64,000 bases of DNA from Paraburkholderia humisilvae (GTDB lineage Bacteria; Pseudomonadota; Gammaproteobacteria; Burkholderiales; Burkholderiaceae). The notes under the pieces were generated by a model that saw only the letters and a list, made by a program, of their open reading frames with translations, did not search any database and was not told the origin of the DNA. Position 1 is the stretch's first letter, and every line of letters starts with the position of its first letter. The position numbers and the translations under genes are program-made. The DNA lies in contig NZ_CADIKH010000005.1 in assembly GCF_902859855.1 (NCBI RefSeq), positions 62,001-126,000 on the forward strand. Reading direction: 5' to 3'. Positions 38,621 to 48,195 of the stretch are shown here, in pieces.

Positions 38621-38773
38621 TGTCGCTCGGGTGCGTCCGAATTGGACGATCGTTCTTATCTGTGTATTCTGCATGCTCGTTAAAAGCGTTCGGCGGCACT
38701 CGCGGACAATGACAGAAGCGTTCGGCCGAAGCCGTGTCGCGCGCGGCGCGCACGCACTGCGCCGCTTCAACAG

Positions 38774-38824
38774 ATACGCAGCTTCCCCGGATACGCAGCT
38801 TCCGCGGATACGCAGCTTCGCCGG
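38774..38824. repeat. 17-bp tandem repeat, three copies
   Basis: Three copies of ATACGCAGCTTCCNCGG start at 38774, 38791 and 38808 and differ at one or two positions. The last copy ends 6 bases before the GGAGG of the FadB-like gene. Confidence 0.9.
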
Positions 38825-38842
38825 ACCAATGGAGGCATGCAG

Positions 38843-40927
38843 ATGGCAGTCGACTACACGACGCACGACGGGGTGGCCGTCATCACACTGAATAACCCGC
38901 CGGTGAACGGTCTTGGCCATTCGATGCGGGCCGGGATCGTCGACGCGCTCGAGCGCGCGCAGCAGGACCCGGCGCTGACTGCGATCGTGTTGAACGGGGC
39001 CGGCAAGGTGTTCTGCGGCGGCGCCGACATCACCGAGTTCAACACGCCGAAAGCGACGCAGCAGCCGATGCTGGGCGCCGTCATTCAGGCGCTCGAACGC
39101 AGCGCGAAGCCGGTCGTCGCGGCACTGCATGGCGTCGCGATGGGCGGTGGCCTCGAACTCGCGCTCGGCGCGCACTACCGGGTCGCCGCTCGCGGCACGC
39201 AGATCGCGCTGCCGGAGGTGAAGCTCGGCATTCTGCCCGGCGCGGGCGGCACGCAGCGATTGCCGCGCGCGCTCGGGTTGCGGGCCGCGCTCGACATGAT
39301 CGTGTCGGGCACGCCGGCGATGTCCGAGACGCTCGCCGGGACTGCGCTATTCGACAAGGTGGTCGACGGCGATGGGCTGCAGGCCGCGCTGGCGTTTGCG
39401 CGGGAAGTGGGCGCGCGGCCCGGAGCGCACCCGCGGCTGCGCGAGCGCGCGATCGACGCGCCGGATGCGGCGATGTGCATCGAGTCCGCGCGTCGTCAGA
39501 TCGCCGAAACCGCGCAACACTTTCCCGCGCCACGTCGATGTATCGATGCAATCGAAGCCGGCGTGCTTCATGGATTCGATAAGGGGCTCGCGTTCGAGCG
39601 CGAATGCTTCGTCGCGCTCGTGCAGTCGCCGGAAAGCCGCGCGCTGCGTCACGCGTTTTTCGGTGAACGCGCGGCGAGCAAGATCGCCGATGTGCCGTCC
39701 GACACGCCGACCCGCGCGATCGCGCAGATTGCGGTAATCGGCGCGGGCACGATGGGCGGTGGCATCGCGATGAGCTTTGTCAATGCCGGCTTGCCCGTCA
39801 CGCTGGTCGACACCGGCGAAGAGGCGCTCGAGCGTGGTCTCGAGACGATCCGGAAAAACTACGACGCGTCGGTGAAGAAAGGCAAGCTGAGCGCGCAAGT
39901 GGCCGAGGAACGGCTGGCGCGGATTCATCCGTCGGTGTCGTACGCCAGTCTGAAACACGCGGACCTGATCGTCGAAGCGGTATTCGAGGATCTCGACGTG
40001 AAGGAGCAGGTGTTTCGCCGTATCGATCGGCTGGCGAAGCCCGGCGCGATACTCGCGTCGAATACGTCGACGCTCGACTTGAACCGGATCGCTGCGTCCA
40101 CGCAGCGTCCGCAGGACGTGGTCGGCCTGCATTTCTTCAGTCCGGCGCACGTGATGAAGCTGCTCGAGGTCGTGCGCGGCGCGCAAACCGCGAAGGATGT
40201 GCTCGCGACCGTGATGAAGCTTGCCAGGAAGATCGGCAAGACCGCGGTGGTCGCGGGCGTCTGCGACGGCTTTATCGGCAACCGGATGATCGAGCAGTAC
40301 ATCCGCCAGTCGCTGTTTATGATCGAAGAGGGCGCGCTGCCCGCGCAGGTCGATCATGCGATCGAGGCATTCGGTTTCGCGATGGGGCCGTTCCGGATGA
40401 GCGATCTTGCCGGCAACGATATCGGCTGGGCGATCCGCAAACGACGTTATCGCGAGCATCCGGAGCAGCGCTATCCGAAGGTGGCCGACCGGCTGTGCGA
40501 GATGGGCCGCTTTGGGCAGAAGACCGGCGGCGGCTGGTATCACTATAAGGCCGGCGAGCGGAGCGCCTATCCGTCGAAGCTCGTCGACGACATGATCGTC
40601 GCGCATGCGCAAGCAGCGGGAATCCGGCGCCGCGCGCTGAGCGACGATGAAATCGTCGAGCGGCTCGTGTTCGCGCTCGTCAACGAAGGCGCGAAGATTC
40701 TCGACGAAGGGATCGCGGCGAAAGCGTCCGATATCGACATGGTCTATCTGACGGGATACGGCTTTCCGCTGTGGCGGGGCGGCCCGATGCTATACGCGGA
40801 CACGGTTGGTCTGGCCGAGGTCGAGCGCGCCGTTCGCCGCTACGCGGCGCAGCCGAACGGCGACGCGTGGGAGATCGCGCCGGGCCTGGTCGAGCGTGCC
40901 GCGCAAGGTCGGCGTTTCAACGGATAG
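38843..40927 (+). CDS. 3-hydroxyacyl-CoA dehydrogenase / enoyl-CoA hydratase fusion (FadB/FadJ-like)
   Basis: This 694-aa fusion carries out the hydratase and dehydrogenase steps of beta-oxidation. The hydratase part (residues about 1-190) contains [25 protein letters not shown] and [22 protein letters not shown]. The dehydrogenase part starts near residue 295 with [22 protein letters not shown] and contains [17 protein letters not shown]. The C-terminal domain has two further helical modules. The ATG at 38843 is favoured over the upstream ATG at 38837 because GGAGG then has 7-base spacing. No thiolase partner is adjacent. Confidence 0.95.
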   Translation: MAVDYTTHDGVAVITLNNPPVNGLGHSMRAGIVDALERAQQDPALTAIVLNGAGKVFCGGADITEFNTPKATQQPMLGAVIQALERSAKPVVAALHGVAMGGGLELALGAHYRVAARGTQIALPEVKLGILPGAGGTQRLPRALGLRAALDMIVSGTPAMSETLAGTALFDKVVDGDGLQAALAFAREVGARPGAHPRLRERAIDAPDAAMCIESARRQIAETAQHFPAPRRCIDAIEAGVLHGFDKGLAFERECFVALVQSPESRALRHAFFGERAASKIADVPSDTPTRAIAQIAVIGAGTMGGGIAMSFVNAGLPVTLVDTGEEALERGLETIRKNYDASVKKGKLSAQVAEERLARIHPSVSYASLKHADLIVEAVFEDLDVKEQVFRRIDRLAKPGAILASNTSTLDLNRIAASTQRPQDVVGLHFFSPAHVMKLLEVVRGAQTAKDVLATVMKLARKIGKTAVVAGVCDGFIGNRMIEQYIRQSLFMIEEGALPAQVDHAIEAFGFAMGPFRMSDLAGNDIGWAIRKRRYREHPEQRYPKVADRLCEMGRFGQKTGGGWYHYKAGERSAYPSKLVDDMIVAHAQAAGIRRRALSDDEIVERLVFALVNEGAKILDEGIAAKASDIDMVYLTGYGFPLWRGGPMLYADTVGLAEVERAVRRYAAQPNGDAWEIAPGLVERAAQGRRFNG

Positions 40928-40965
40928 TGCTCCGGTGACTTCAACAGCGAATACGAGGTAAGGCG

Positions 40966-41616
40966 ATGACAGCGCAATCGAAGCGCGAGATCAGGCAAGT
41001 CGAGGACGTGCTGCTGGTGATCGACGTGCAAAACGACTTTATGCCCGGCGGCGCGCTCGCGGTCGCGCGCGCGGATGAGGTGATACCGCTCACGAACCGG
41101 CTCGCGTGCCGGTTCACCCACGTCGTGCTGACACAGGACTGGCATCCGCGCTCGCATATCTCGTTCGCCGCGAATCACGCGGGCCGCAAGCCGTTCGAGT
41201 TCATGACGCTGCCGTATGGCGAGCAGGTGCTGTGGCCGGTGCATTGCGTGCAGGACACGCCGGGCGCCGCGTTTCATCGCGATCTCGACATACCGCATGC
41301 ACGCGCGGTGATACGCAAAGGGCATCATGAGCACGTCGACAGCTATTCGGCGTTCGTCGAAGCAGACCATACGACACCGACCGGCCTGACCGGCTATTTG
41401 CGTGACACCGGTGTCAAGCGTGTGTGGTGCTGCGGGCTCGCGACCGACTTTTGCGTGGCGTGGTCGTCGCTCGATGCGCGCGCGGCCGGGTTCGAGGTCG
41501 CGGTGATCGAAGACGCGACCCGCGCGATCGACCTGAACGGCTCGCTCGAGGCGGCGTGGCGCGAGATGACCGCCGCCGGTGTCAAGCGCGTGCGTGCGGC
41601 GGATCTGTTGGGTTAG
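40966..41616 (+). CDS. pncA: Nicotinamidase
   Basis: This 216-aa cysteine hydrolase deamidates nicotinamide to nicotinic acid for NAD salvage. The catalytic triad Asp20 (LVIDVQNDF), Lys118 (VIRKGHHEH) and Cys163 (GLATDFCVAWS) and metal ligands Asp58/His60 (TQDWHPRSH) and His93 are all in place. The start is preceded by a GAGGTAAGG ribosome site. It follows the FadB-like gene by 38 bases and may be in the same transcript. Confidence 0.97.
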   Translation: MTAQSKREIRQVEDVLLVIDVQNDFMPGGALAVARADEVIPLTNRLACRFTHVVLTQDWHPRSHISFAANHAGRKPFEFMTLPYGEQVLWPVHCVQDTPGAAFHRDLDIPHARAVIRKGHHEHVDSYSAFVEADHTTPTGLTGYLRDTGVKRVWCCGLATDFCVAWSSLDARAAGFEVAVIEDATRAIDLNGSLEAAWREMTAAGVKRVRAADLLG

Positions 41617-41803
41617 CGGCGTCGCGTTCCGGTTGGTGGGGCGAAGGTTCTGATGCACACGACATATCGCTGCTTCACCATACCTGCACTCCGTGCATTG
41701 ACAAGCTTGCGCGTGCACGGACATGCGCGACGCTTTGCCTTGACGGAGCGCGTGGGGTCCCGCATGATCAGCGGCCCTATGCATCTATTTTCTTCGCGCG
41801 CCC

Positions 41804-42697
41804 ATGTCCGTTTCAGTCGCCCGTCCGCATGTCATCAGTTCGCGCAGCATCGTGCAGATTCTGCTCGCGATGTTCTGCTTCGCACTGGTCGACGCGCTCG
41901 CGAAATCGGTCGCGCTGCAGTATCCGGCCAATGTGCTGACGTTCTTCCGCATGCTGTTCGGCCTCGCACCGGCGCTCGCGATGTGTATGCACGGCACGCC
42001 ATTGCGCGAGCGGCTGAAAACACTGAACCTGCGTAGGCAGACGCTGCGGGCACTCACGCTGCTCGTCACACTCGGGCTGTTCTTCGCCGGGCTGCCGTAT
42101 GTGCCGTTGTCCGAAGCCGTGGCGATCCTGTACTCGGAATCGCTATTTGTGATCGTGCTCGCGCCGCTGCTGCTGAAAGAAGCGCTGCGGCGCCGCGATG
42201 CGGCCGCGGCCGCGATCGGTTTTATCGGCGTGCTGCTGATCGTGCGGCCGAGCGGCAGTCATGCATGGCTGGGTCCACTGCTGCTAATCCTGAGCGCGAT
42301 CACCGGTGCGTTGTCGATCATCCAGATCAAACACTTCAAGCCGACTGAAGATTCGAGCGTCGCGGTGCTGTACTTCACGTTGATCGGCACGCTCGTGAGC
42401 GGGTTGTCGCTGCCGTTCCTGTGGCGCACGCCGACGCTCGATGCGCTCGCGCTGATGGCGCTGATCGGCATGCTCGCGGGCACCGGGCAGATCCTGATGA
42501 CGATCGCGTTCCGGGACGCCAGCGCCAGCGCGCTCGCGCCGTACAACTACACGAGCATTGTCTGGGCGACCCTGTTCGGCTATCTCGCGTGGGGCGAAAC
42601 GATCGGGCTGGTATCGGTGGCCGGCATCGCGCTGGTGATCGGCAGCTCGATCGCGGTCGCGTTGCGCGGCAAGACGGTTGAAGTACCGCCGGCGTGA
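41804..42697 (+). CDS. DMT superfamily (EamA) transporter
   Basis: This 297-aa integral membrane protein has about ten hydrophobic segments in two EamA repeats (for example FRMLFGLAPALAMCM early and VWATLFGYLAWGETIGLVSVAGIALVIG late). Members export amino acids or metabolites, or move S-adenosylmethionine or drugs. The substrate is not predictable. It stands 187 bases after pncA and ends one base before the end of the convergent LEA-like gene. Confidence 0.9.
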   Translation: MSVSVARPHVISSRSIVQILLAMFCFALVDALAKSVALQYPANVLTFFRMLFGLAPALAMCMHGTPLRERLKTLNLRRQTLRALTLLVTLGLFFAGLPYVPLSEAVAILYSESLFVIVLAPLLLKEALRRRDAAAAAIGFIGVLLIVRPSGSHAWLGPLLLILSAITGALSIIQIKHFKPTEDSSVAVLYFTLIGTLVSGLSLPFLWRTPTLDALALMALIGMLAGTGQILMTIAFRDASASALAPYNYTSIVWATLFGYLAWGETIGLVSVAGIALVIGSSIAVALRGKTVEVPPA

Positions 42698-42698
42698 G

Positions 42699-43211
42699 TC
42701 ATGAATCCGTGCCGGTATTCGGGAACGGGATCGGCAGCGAGCCTTGATCGATAAACCGTGTGCTGCCGCTCACGCCGGTGCCGGCGAGCCGGCCACGCAG
42801 CACGTACTCGACCTGCCCGTGTTGCGAGCGATCGATGAATGTGAACATCTGCTGGAGCGCGGTCAGCGCGGAGACGGTCACCGGTACGCTGATGATCGCT
42901 TCGCCGAATGCCGGCACGCTGCCGGACGCGGGACTCACACCGGATGCGAATGCCTTGCCGTTCAGTTCCAGATCGACGGAAATACCGCTGTAGTCGACCG
43001 GTGCGCTGTTCGGATTCTGGATGCGCAGTTTCAGATTGAAGCGCACTTCCATTCCCTGGCTATCGAGCGGCTCGAGGCCCGCGACGTTCACGCGCAACGG
43101 GTCCTGACCGAACCATCCGGCGCAGCCGCCTAATGAGCCCAACGGGCCGGCGACGGCAAACATGACAACAACGAAGCGTACGAAGCAGCGGACGACACGA
43201 TCGGAGAACAT
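42699..43211 (-). CDS. LEA type 2 family lipoprotein
   Basis: This 170-aa exported lipoprotein has lipobox GSLGGC (Cys near residue 30) and one water-stress-type beta domain (RFNLKLRIQNPNSAPVDYSGISVDLELNGKA). WHy/LEA14-like lipoproteins occur widely in proteobacteria and are suspected to stabilise the envelope under desiccation or osmotic stress; that role is inferred here. A GAGG ribosome site precedes the ATG at 43211. Confidence 0.88.
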   Translation of the reverse strand: MFSDRVVRCFVRFVVVMFAVAGPLGSLGGCAGWFGQDPLRVNVAGLEPLDSQGMEVRFNLKLRIQNPNSAPVDYSGISVDLELNGKAFASGVSPASGSVPAFGEAIISVPVTVSALTALQQMFTFIDRSQHGQVEYVLRGRLAGTGVSGSTRFIDQGSLPIPFPNTGTDS

Positions 43212-43428
43212 GGCCGGCACCTCGACAGGAGCGGGGGGGTGCGGGCCATTGTACCGGGGTGGCCAGACTAAAGCGCTGCCGTATGCGCGGGTCCGCACGC
43301 GCGCGGCATCCGCTCGCCGCTGCCGGCTCGAGCGCCGGCAGCCATCGGACCGACGACTGATCGGCAACGCGAACATTGCCGCTTAACCCGCCGTCCCGGC
43401 AGCGGCCGCCGCCGCATCGGCCGCGGCC

Positions 43429-43722
43429 TTACTTGAGGCCGCTGAGGATACGCTCCATCTCGTCTTCACCGAACGCGCGCAGCGTCGAGCTGCGCACGTT
43501 GCCCTGCAGACCGAGCGCGAGCCCGACACGGGTGGCGGTTTCGTCATCCGGGCAGTCCATTGAAACCACGAGGTCATAGGCGCCCAGTGTCCATTTGAGC
43601 GCGCCAAGCGTCGCGCCGAGTCCCTGTGCGACTTCGCGGAACGCGTGCGCGCGCTTGACGGTGTCCTTGACGGACCGGATGCCCTGATCGGTCCAGTTGA
43701 TCAGCATGATGTAAGTAGCCAT
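43429..43722 (-). CDS. GYD domain-containing protein
   Basis: This 97-aa small protein contains the GYD-type block LGAYDLVVSMDCPDDETA and starts MATYIMLINWTDQGIRSVKDT, as usual for the family. The fold is related to ferredoxin-like dimeric alpha/beta barrels. The function is unknown. GAGGG lies 5 bases before the ATG. It stands alone between the LEA-like gene and a 459-base gap. Confidence 0.9.
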   Translation of the reverse strand: MATYIMLINWTDQGIRSVKDTVKRAHAFREVAQGLGATLGALKWTLGAYDLVVSMDCPDDETATRVGLALGLQGNVRSSTLRAFGEDEMERILSGLK

Positions 43723-44181
43723 ATTGCCCTCGCAAAGTAGGGTGGCGAATTACTACCGTGCGCGAACGGCCGCGGCGAGCATGGATGAGCGCGCGAACGC
43801 GTTCCCGCTGATGCATGGCCTGCTTCGATAAAACAGACGCTGCAACAGATACAAGCGGGCGCACGGGCCTGATGACGCCACGCGGTCTGCGGGTCGCGCG
43901 CAGACCGGCAGCGTGTTCGATGCGTAATGGCGCGGACAACGACGGGATGAGGGGATGCAGAAAGTATAGGAAACGTTGCGCTTGCCATTGCCGGTCGGTT
44001 TGCCGCCGAGCGTCTGTTTTTTCCGGCGGGGTGCGCGCGCGGCACGGGCTCGCATTGCGAACGGCCGTGCGCGTCTGCCGCATCGCAATGAACAGAGCGG
44101 GTTATTATTTCGCGATGCGCGGGCGCCGCGGCGCGAGCGCCCGGCATCGATCGACAACGACATATCGACAAGGAGCAGACC
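43723..44181. other. Intergenic region upstream of the Dabb gene
   Basis: This 459-base gap shows no supported gene. A TATTAT at 44103-44108 could be the -10 of the Dabb gene; no good -35 is visible. The rest is GC-rich with no terminator. Confidence 0.5.
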
Positions 44182-44484
44182 GTGATTCGTCACATCGTGA
44201 TGTGGAAGCTGAAGGAACAGGCCGAGGGCGCGACGCGCGCGGAAAACGCGGTGCAGCTGAAGGAAAAGCTCGAAGGCTGCCGCTCGATCGTTCCCGGCAT
44301 CCTGCATCTCGAAGTCGGGCTCGCGAAGCCCGGTCTCGAATCCACGTACGACGTCGTGCTGGTCTCCGATTTCACCGACAAGGCCACGCTCGACGCTTAC
44401 CAGATCCACCCGACGCACGAAGCGCTGAAAGCGTTTGTCGGCAAGGTGCGCGAGTCGCGCGAATGCGTCGATTACGAAGTGTGA
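44182..44484 (+). CDS. Dabb (stress-responsive alpha/beta barrel) family protein
   Basis: This 100-aa dimeric alpha/beta barrel protein begins MIRHIVMWKLKEQAEG (initiator GTG) and contains the family GLESTYDVVLVSDFTDKATLDAYQ and YQIHPTHEA blocks. Homologues are small stress-responsive proteins and a few are cyclases. The precise function is unknown. The GTG at 44182 is supported by AAGGAG at 6-base spacing. The PaaI-like thioesterase follows 9 bases later, so they are co-transcribed. Confidence 0.92.
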   Translation: MIRHIVMWKLKEQAEGATRAENAVQLKEKLEGCRSIVPGILHLEVGLAKPGLESTYDVVLVSDFTDKATLDAYQIHPTHEALKAFVGKVRESRECVDYEV

Positions 44485-44493
44485 TGACCTGTG

Positions 44494-44991
44494 ATGACTG
44501 AATCGCAACACACGACGGCGCGCGGCGCCGTCGCAGCGCCGCCGGCGATCGAAAGTCCGTTCGTTGATCATCTCGGTGTGCGCGTGCTCGCTGCCGCGGA
44601 CGGCACGAGCGAAGTCGTGCTGCCGCTCGCGCCCGATCACCTGAATACATGGAACGTCGCGCACGGCGGCGTCACGATGACGCTCGCCGATGTCGCGCTG
44701 GCGATGGCCGCGCGCAGTCTGGCCGCGGACGGCGTCGGCGTGGTCACCGTCGAAATGAAGGTGAATTTCATGCAGCCGGGGCGCGGCGAATTGCGCGCGA
44801 CCGGCCGCGTGTTGCACCGCTCGACGACGATGGCCTACTGTGAAGGCGAGATTCGCGACACCGAGGGCCACTTTGTCGCGAAGGCGCTCGGCACGTTCAA
44901 GTACATGCGGCGGCTCGCGGTGGGCCGCGACGTCGTGCAGCAGCGGCAGCGCACCGATCCATCGGCGAAACCCGGGCCGAGCGACGGCTGA
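44494..44991 (+). CDS. PaaI family thioesterase (hot-dog fold)
   Basis: This 165-aa hot-dog thioesterase probably hydrolyses an acyl- or aryl-CoA. It contains the HLNTWNVAHGGVTMTLADVALAM region with the substrate-binding Asn, His and Gly-Gly, plus VEMKVNFMQP. It has a slightly long C-terminal tail rich in Arg, Gln and Pro. ATG 44494 is preferred to the GTG three bases earlier. It lies between the Dabb gene and the quinone-oxidoreductase-like gene on the same strand. Confidence 0.92.
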   Translation: MTESQHTTARGAVAAPPAIESPFVDHLGVRVLAAADGTSEVVLPLAPDHLNTWNVAHGGVTMTLADVALAMAARSLAADGVGVVTVEMKVNFMQPGRGELRATGRVLHRSTTMAYCEGEIRDTEGHFVAKALGTFKYMRRLAVGRDVVQQRQRTDPSAKPGPSDG

Positions 44992-45092
44992 CCCATGCCG
45001 ATACGCAGCAGGATCGCATAGCGCGGTTGCTTCGCCGCCGGGCCTTTGCCGCACCGTGCACACAAGCCGATAACCTGAAGCAGGAGACAGCG

Positions 45093-46091
45093 ATGACCGC
45101 GATCAACCGTCAGATTCTGCTCGTGTCGCGCCCGCAAGGCGCGGCGAGCGTCGACAACTTCCGTCTTGTCGAAACCCCGCTTGCACCGCTCGCCGACGGC
45201 CAGTTCCGCGTGCGCAACCACTATCTGTCGCTCGATCCGTATATGCGTGGCCGGATGAGCGACAGCAAGTCGTACGCGAAGCCGCAGCCGCTCGATGAGG
45301 TGATGATCGGCGGCGCGGTGGGCGAGGTCGTCGAGTCGAAGCATCGGTCATTCGCGGTCGGCGACAAGGTGGTCGGCGTGTTCGGCTGGCAGGAATACGG
45401 CACGTCGGACGGCTACGGCGTGACGAAGATCGACGATGCGCGCGTGCCGCTCTCCGCGTACCTCGGCGTGGTTGGCATGCCCGGCGTGACCGCGTGGTAT
45501 GGGTTGAACCGGATCATCGCGCCGCAGGCGGGCGAGACGATCGTCGTCAGCGCGGCGAGCGGCGCGGTCGGCAGCGTGGTCGGGCAACTCGCGAAGCTGG
45601 CCGGGTGCCGCGCGGTCGGCATCGCGGGCGGACCGGAAAAATGCCGGTATGCGGTCGAGACGCTCGGCTTCGATGCGTGCGTCGACTACAAGGCGGGCCG
45701 GCTGCACGAAGACCTCGACAGCGCGACGCCGAACGGCGTCGACGGCTGCTTCGAAAATGTCGGCGGCGCGGTCTTCGATACGACGCTTGCACGGATGAAT
45801 GCGCACGGCCGCGTGGCGGTGTGCGGGATGATCTCGCGCTACGACGCGAAGCCTGTCCCGCTCACGCAGGTTGGTGTGATCCTCACGCAGCGGCTGGTGC
45901 TGCAGGGCTTTGTCGTCTATGAACACCTCGACATATGGCCCGATGCGCTGAAGCAGCTTGGCGAACTCGTCGCGCAACAGAAGCTGCATTACCGGGAAAC
46001 GGTGGCGCTTGGGCTCGACGCCGCGCCGCAGGCGTTTGTCGGCATGCTCAACGGACAAAACTTCGGCAAGCAGATCGTCAAGCTGATCTGA
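45093..46091 (+). CDS. NADP-dependent oxidoreductase (zinc-independent MDR family)
   Basis: This 332-aa medium-chain dehydrogenase/reductase of the leukotriene-B4/curcumin-reductase type has DPYMRGRMSDSKSYA near the N-terminus and the cofactor motif SAASGAVGSVVGQLAKLAG. It probably reduces an activated double bond. AGGAGA precedes the ATG at 45093. An SDR gene follows 62 bases later. Confidence 0.93.
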   Translation: MTAINRQILLVSRPQGAASVDNFRLVETPLAPLADGQFRVRNHYLSLDPYMRGRMSDSKSYAKPQPLDEVMIGGAVGEVVESKHRSFAVGDKVVGVFGWQEYGTSDGYGVTKIDDARVPLSAYLGVVGMPGVTAWYGLNRIIAPQAGETIVVSAASGAVGSVVGQLAKLAGCRAVGIAGGPEKCRYAVETLGFDACVDYKAGRLHEDLDSATPNGVDGCFENVGGAVFDTTLARMNAHGRVAVCGMISRYDAKPVPLTQVGVILTQRLVLQGFVVYEHLDIWPDALKQLGELVAQQKLHYRETVALGLDAAPQAFVGMLNGQNFGKQIVKLI

Positions 46092-46153
46092 GCGTCTGGC
46101 CCGGCGGCTTCGCCGGGCACGGGCCGCGCGTATGCCGGTTGGCGGGAGTCTCG

Positions 46154-47011
46154 ATGTTCGAATTTGCAGGAAAGGTCGCGGTGATCACCGGCGCGGCGAG
46201 CGGCTTTGGCCGCGCGTTCGCCGACAAGGGCGCGGCGCTCGGCATGAAGCTCGTGCTGGCCGATATCGACGAAGCGGCGCTGGTGCGCGCGGTCGGCGAA
46301 CTGCGCGCGGTGGGCGCCGATGCGATCGGCGTGCGCACCGACGTGGCGTGCGGCGAGGAGGTCGAAGCACTCGCCCAGGCGGCGCTCGACGCGTTCGGCC
46401 GCGTGCATCTGCTGTTCAACAACGCGGGCGTCGGCGCGCTCGGCTATCTGTGGGAATGCTCGGCGAACGACTGGTCGTGGGTGTTAGGCGTCAACGTGAT
46501 GGGCGTTGCGCACGGCGTGCGCGTGTTTACACCGATCATGCTGCGGCAGAACGAGCCTGCGCATATCGTCAATACCGCATCGGTCGCGGGGCTGCTGTCG
46601 CCGTCCGCGATGGGCATCTATAACGCGTCGAAGCATGCGGTGGTGTCGCTGACCGAGACGCTCTATCACGATCTGCGCCAGACGGGCGCGCCGGTCGGCT
46701 GCTCGCTGCTGTGTCCCGCGTACGCGCCGACCGGCATTGCCGACTCCGAGCGGGCACGTCCCGCCGGGCTGTACAATGCCGCGCCACCGAGCGAATCGCG
46801 CCGCGCCGCGGACCGGCAACTGCAGCGCGCGGTGCAGTCGGGCAGAAAGAGCGCGGCCGACATCGCGGCGCTCACATTCGACGCGGTGCGCGATGGGCGT
46901 TTCTACATCATCACGCATTCGGCCATTCTCGAAGCGGTGAAGCTGCGTCATGCGGATATCGAAGAGCGCCGCTTGCCGACCGATCCGATGTCGCTCAGGC
47001 GCGACGCGTAG
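46154..47011 (+). CDS. SDR family NAD(P)-dependent oxidoreductase
   Basis: This 285-aa short-chain dehydrogenase has the dinucleotide motif VITGAASGFGRAFADKG, NNAG in LLFNNAGVGALGY, and the catalytic Ser/Tyr/Lys region NTASVAGL... then GIYNASKHAVV. The substrate is unknown. The ATG at 46154 follows GGAG. Its position between the MDR enzyme and an esterase suggests a common transcript on the plus strand. Confidence 0.93.
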   Translation: MFEFAGKVAVITGAASGFGRAFADKGAALGMKLVLADIDEAALVRAVGELRAVGADAIGVRTDVACGEEVEALAQAALDAFGRVHLLFNNAGVGALGYLWECSANDWSWVLGVNVMGVAHGVRVFTPIMLRQNEPAHIVNTASVAGLLSPSAMGIYNASKHAVVSLTETLYHDLRQTGAPVGCSLLCPAYAPTGIADSERARPAGLYNAAPPSESRRAADRQLQRAVQSGRKSAADIAALTFDAVRDGRFYIITHSAILEAVKLRHADIEERRLPTDPMSLRRDA

Positions 47012-47201
47012 ATCGCGTCAGCTGCGGGTCGGGCGCTTGCCTTCGCGCGAGTATCGGCGTCAAAAGTTCGCATGATGGATAAGCTGCCTGCGCGCAGCGG
47101 TACGGCGCCTGGCGCGCATGGCATCGGTACTGTCGGGCTCTGTGGCATCATCGGTCGCCGGAATGACCCTGGAACAGAGCGCAGAGAGCGCCTGAAGCAC
47201 G

Positions 47202-48161
47202 ATGCCGTTGAACCCGAAGATCGAGCAGATTCTCGAGATGATCGAGCGCGCGAAGCGCCCCCCGTACCACGAACTCACCGCGCAGCAGGCGCGCGCTTCG
47301 TATGAAAAGAGCGCGCCGATCCTTGAGATTGCGAGTGCGCCGATGTTCTCGGTTGAAGACCTCGCGGTGCCGGTGCGCGATGGCTCGACGATCCGCACGC
47401 GGCTCTATCAGCCAGTCGAACCGCATTGGGCGCAACCTGTGCCGGCGCTCGTCTATTTTCATGGCGGCGGTTTTACGGTCGGCAGCGTCGCGACGCACGA
47501 CGCGCTGTGCCGGATGTTTGCCCGCGACGCGCAGTGCGCGGTGCTATCGGTCGACTATCGGCTCGCGCCCGAGCACAAGTTTCCGACCGCGGTCGACGAC
47601 GCGTTCGACGCGTTCAGCTGGTTGCACACGAATGCCGCCGCTTACGCGATCGACGTGTCGCGCATCGCGCTCGGCGGCGACAGCGCAGGCGGTACGCTGG
47701 CAACCGTCTGCGCGGTGCTCGCACGCGATGCGGGCTTGCCGGTCGCGTTGCAACTGCTGATCTACCCGGGCACGACGAGCCATCAGCAGACCGAATCGCA
47801 TGCGCGGCTGGCCGACGGTTTTCTGCTGTCGGCGACGACGATCCAATGGTTCTTCACACAATATCTGCGCGATGTGGACGACCGCTGCGACTGGCGCTTC
47901 GCGCCGCTCGACGGCACACGCGGCGCGCCCGCTTTCGGCGGCGTCGCGCCGGCGTGGATCGCAATCGCTGAATATGATCCGCTGAGCGACGAGGGCGCCG
48001 CCTACGCGGACAAACTGCGCGCCGCGGGCAACGCGGTCACGCTAGAACGCTACGATGGGATGATCCACGAGTTCTTCAAGATGGGCGGCTACGTGCCCGG
48101 GGTCGCGCACGCGCATGCCGACGCGGCGGCGGCGTTACGGGCGGCGTTCGGTATCGGGTGA
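47202..48161 (+). CDS. Alpha/beta hydrolase, HSL-type esterase
   Basis: This 319-aa esterase/lipase of the hormone-sensitive lipase family has the oxyanion-hole motif YFHGGGFTVGS, nucleophile in ALGGDSAGGTLA, acid in AIAEYDPLSDEG and catalytic His in GMIHEFFKMG. It probably acts on short-chain esters. The start at 47202 has a weak purine-rich GAGAG upstream. It converges on the NRDE gene. Confidence 0.95.
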   Translation: MPLNPKIEQILEMIERAKRPPYHELTAQQARASYEKSAPILEIASAPMFSVEDLAVPVRDGSTIRTRLYQPVEPHWAQPVPALVYFHGGGFTVGSVATHDALCRMFARDAQCAVLSVDYRLAPEHKFPTAVDDAFDAFSWLHTNAAAYAIDVSRIALGGDSAGGTLATVCAVLARDAGLPVALQLLIYPGTTSHQQTESHARLADGFLLSATTIQWFFTQYLRDVDDRCDWRFAPLDGTRGAPAFGGVAPAWIAIAEYDPLSDEGAAYADKLRAAGNAVTLERYDGMIHEFFKMGGYVPGVAHAHADAAAALRAAFGIG

Positions 48162-48195
48162 AGGACGAGCGGCGCGTGCACCGCTGCGTCGCCGT

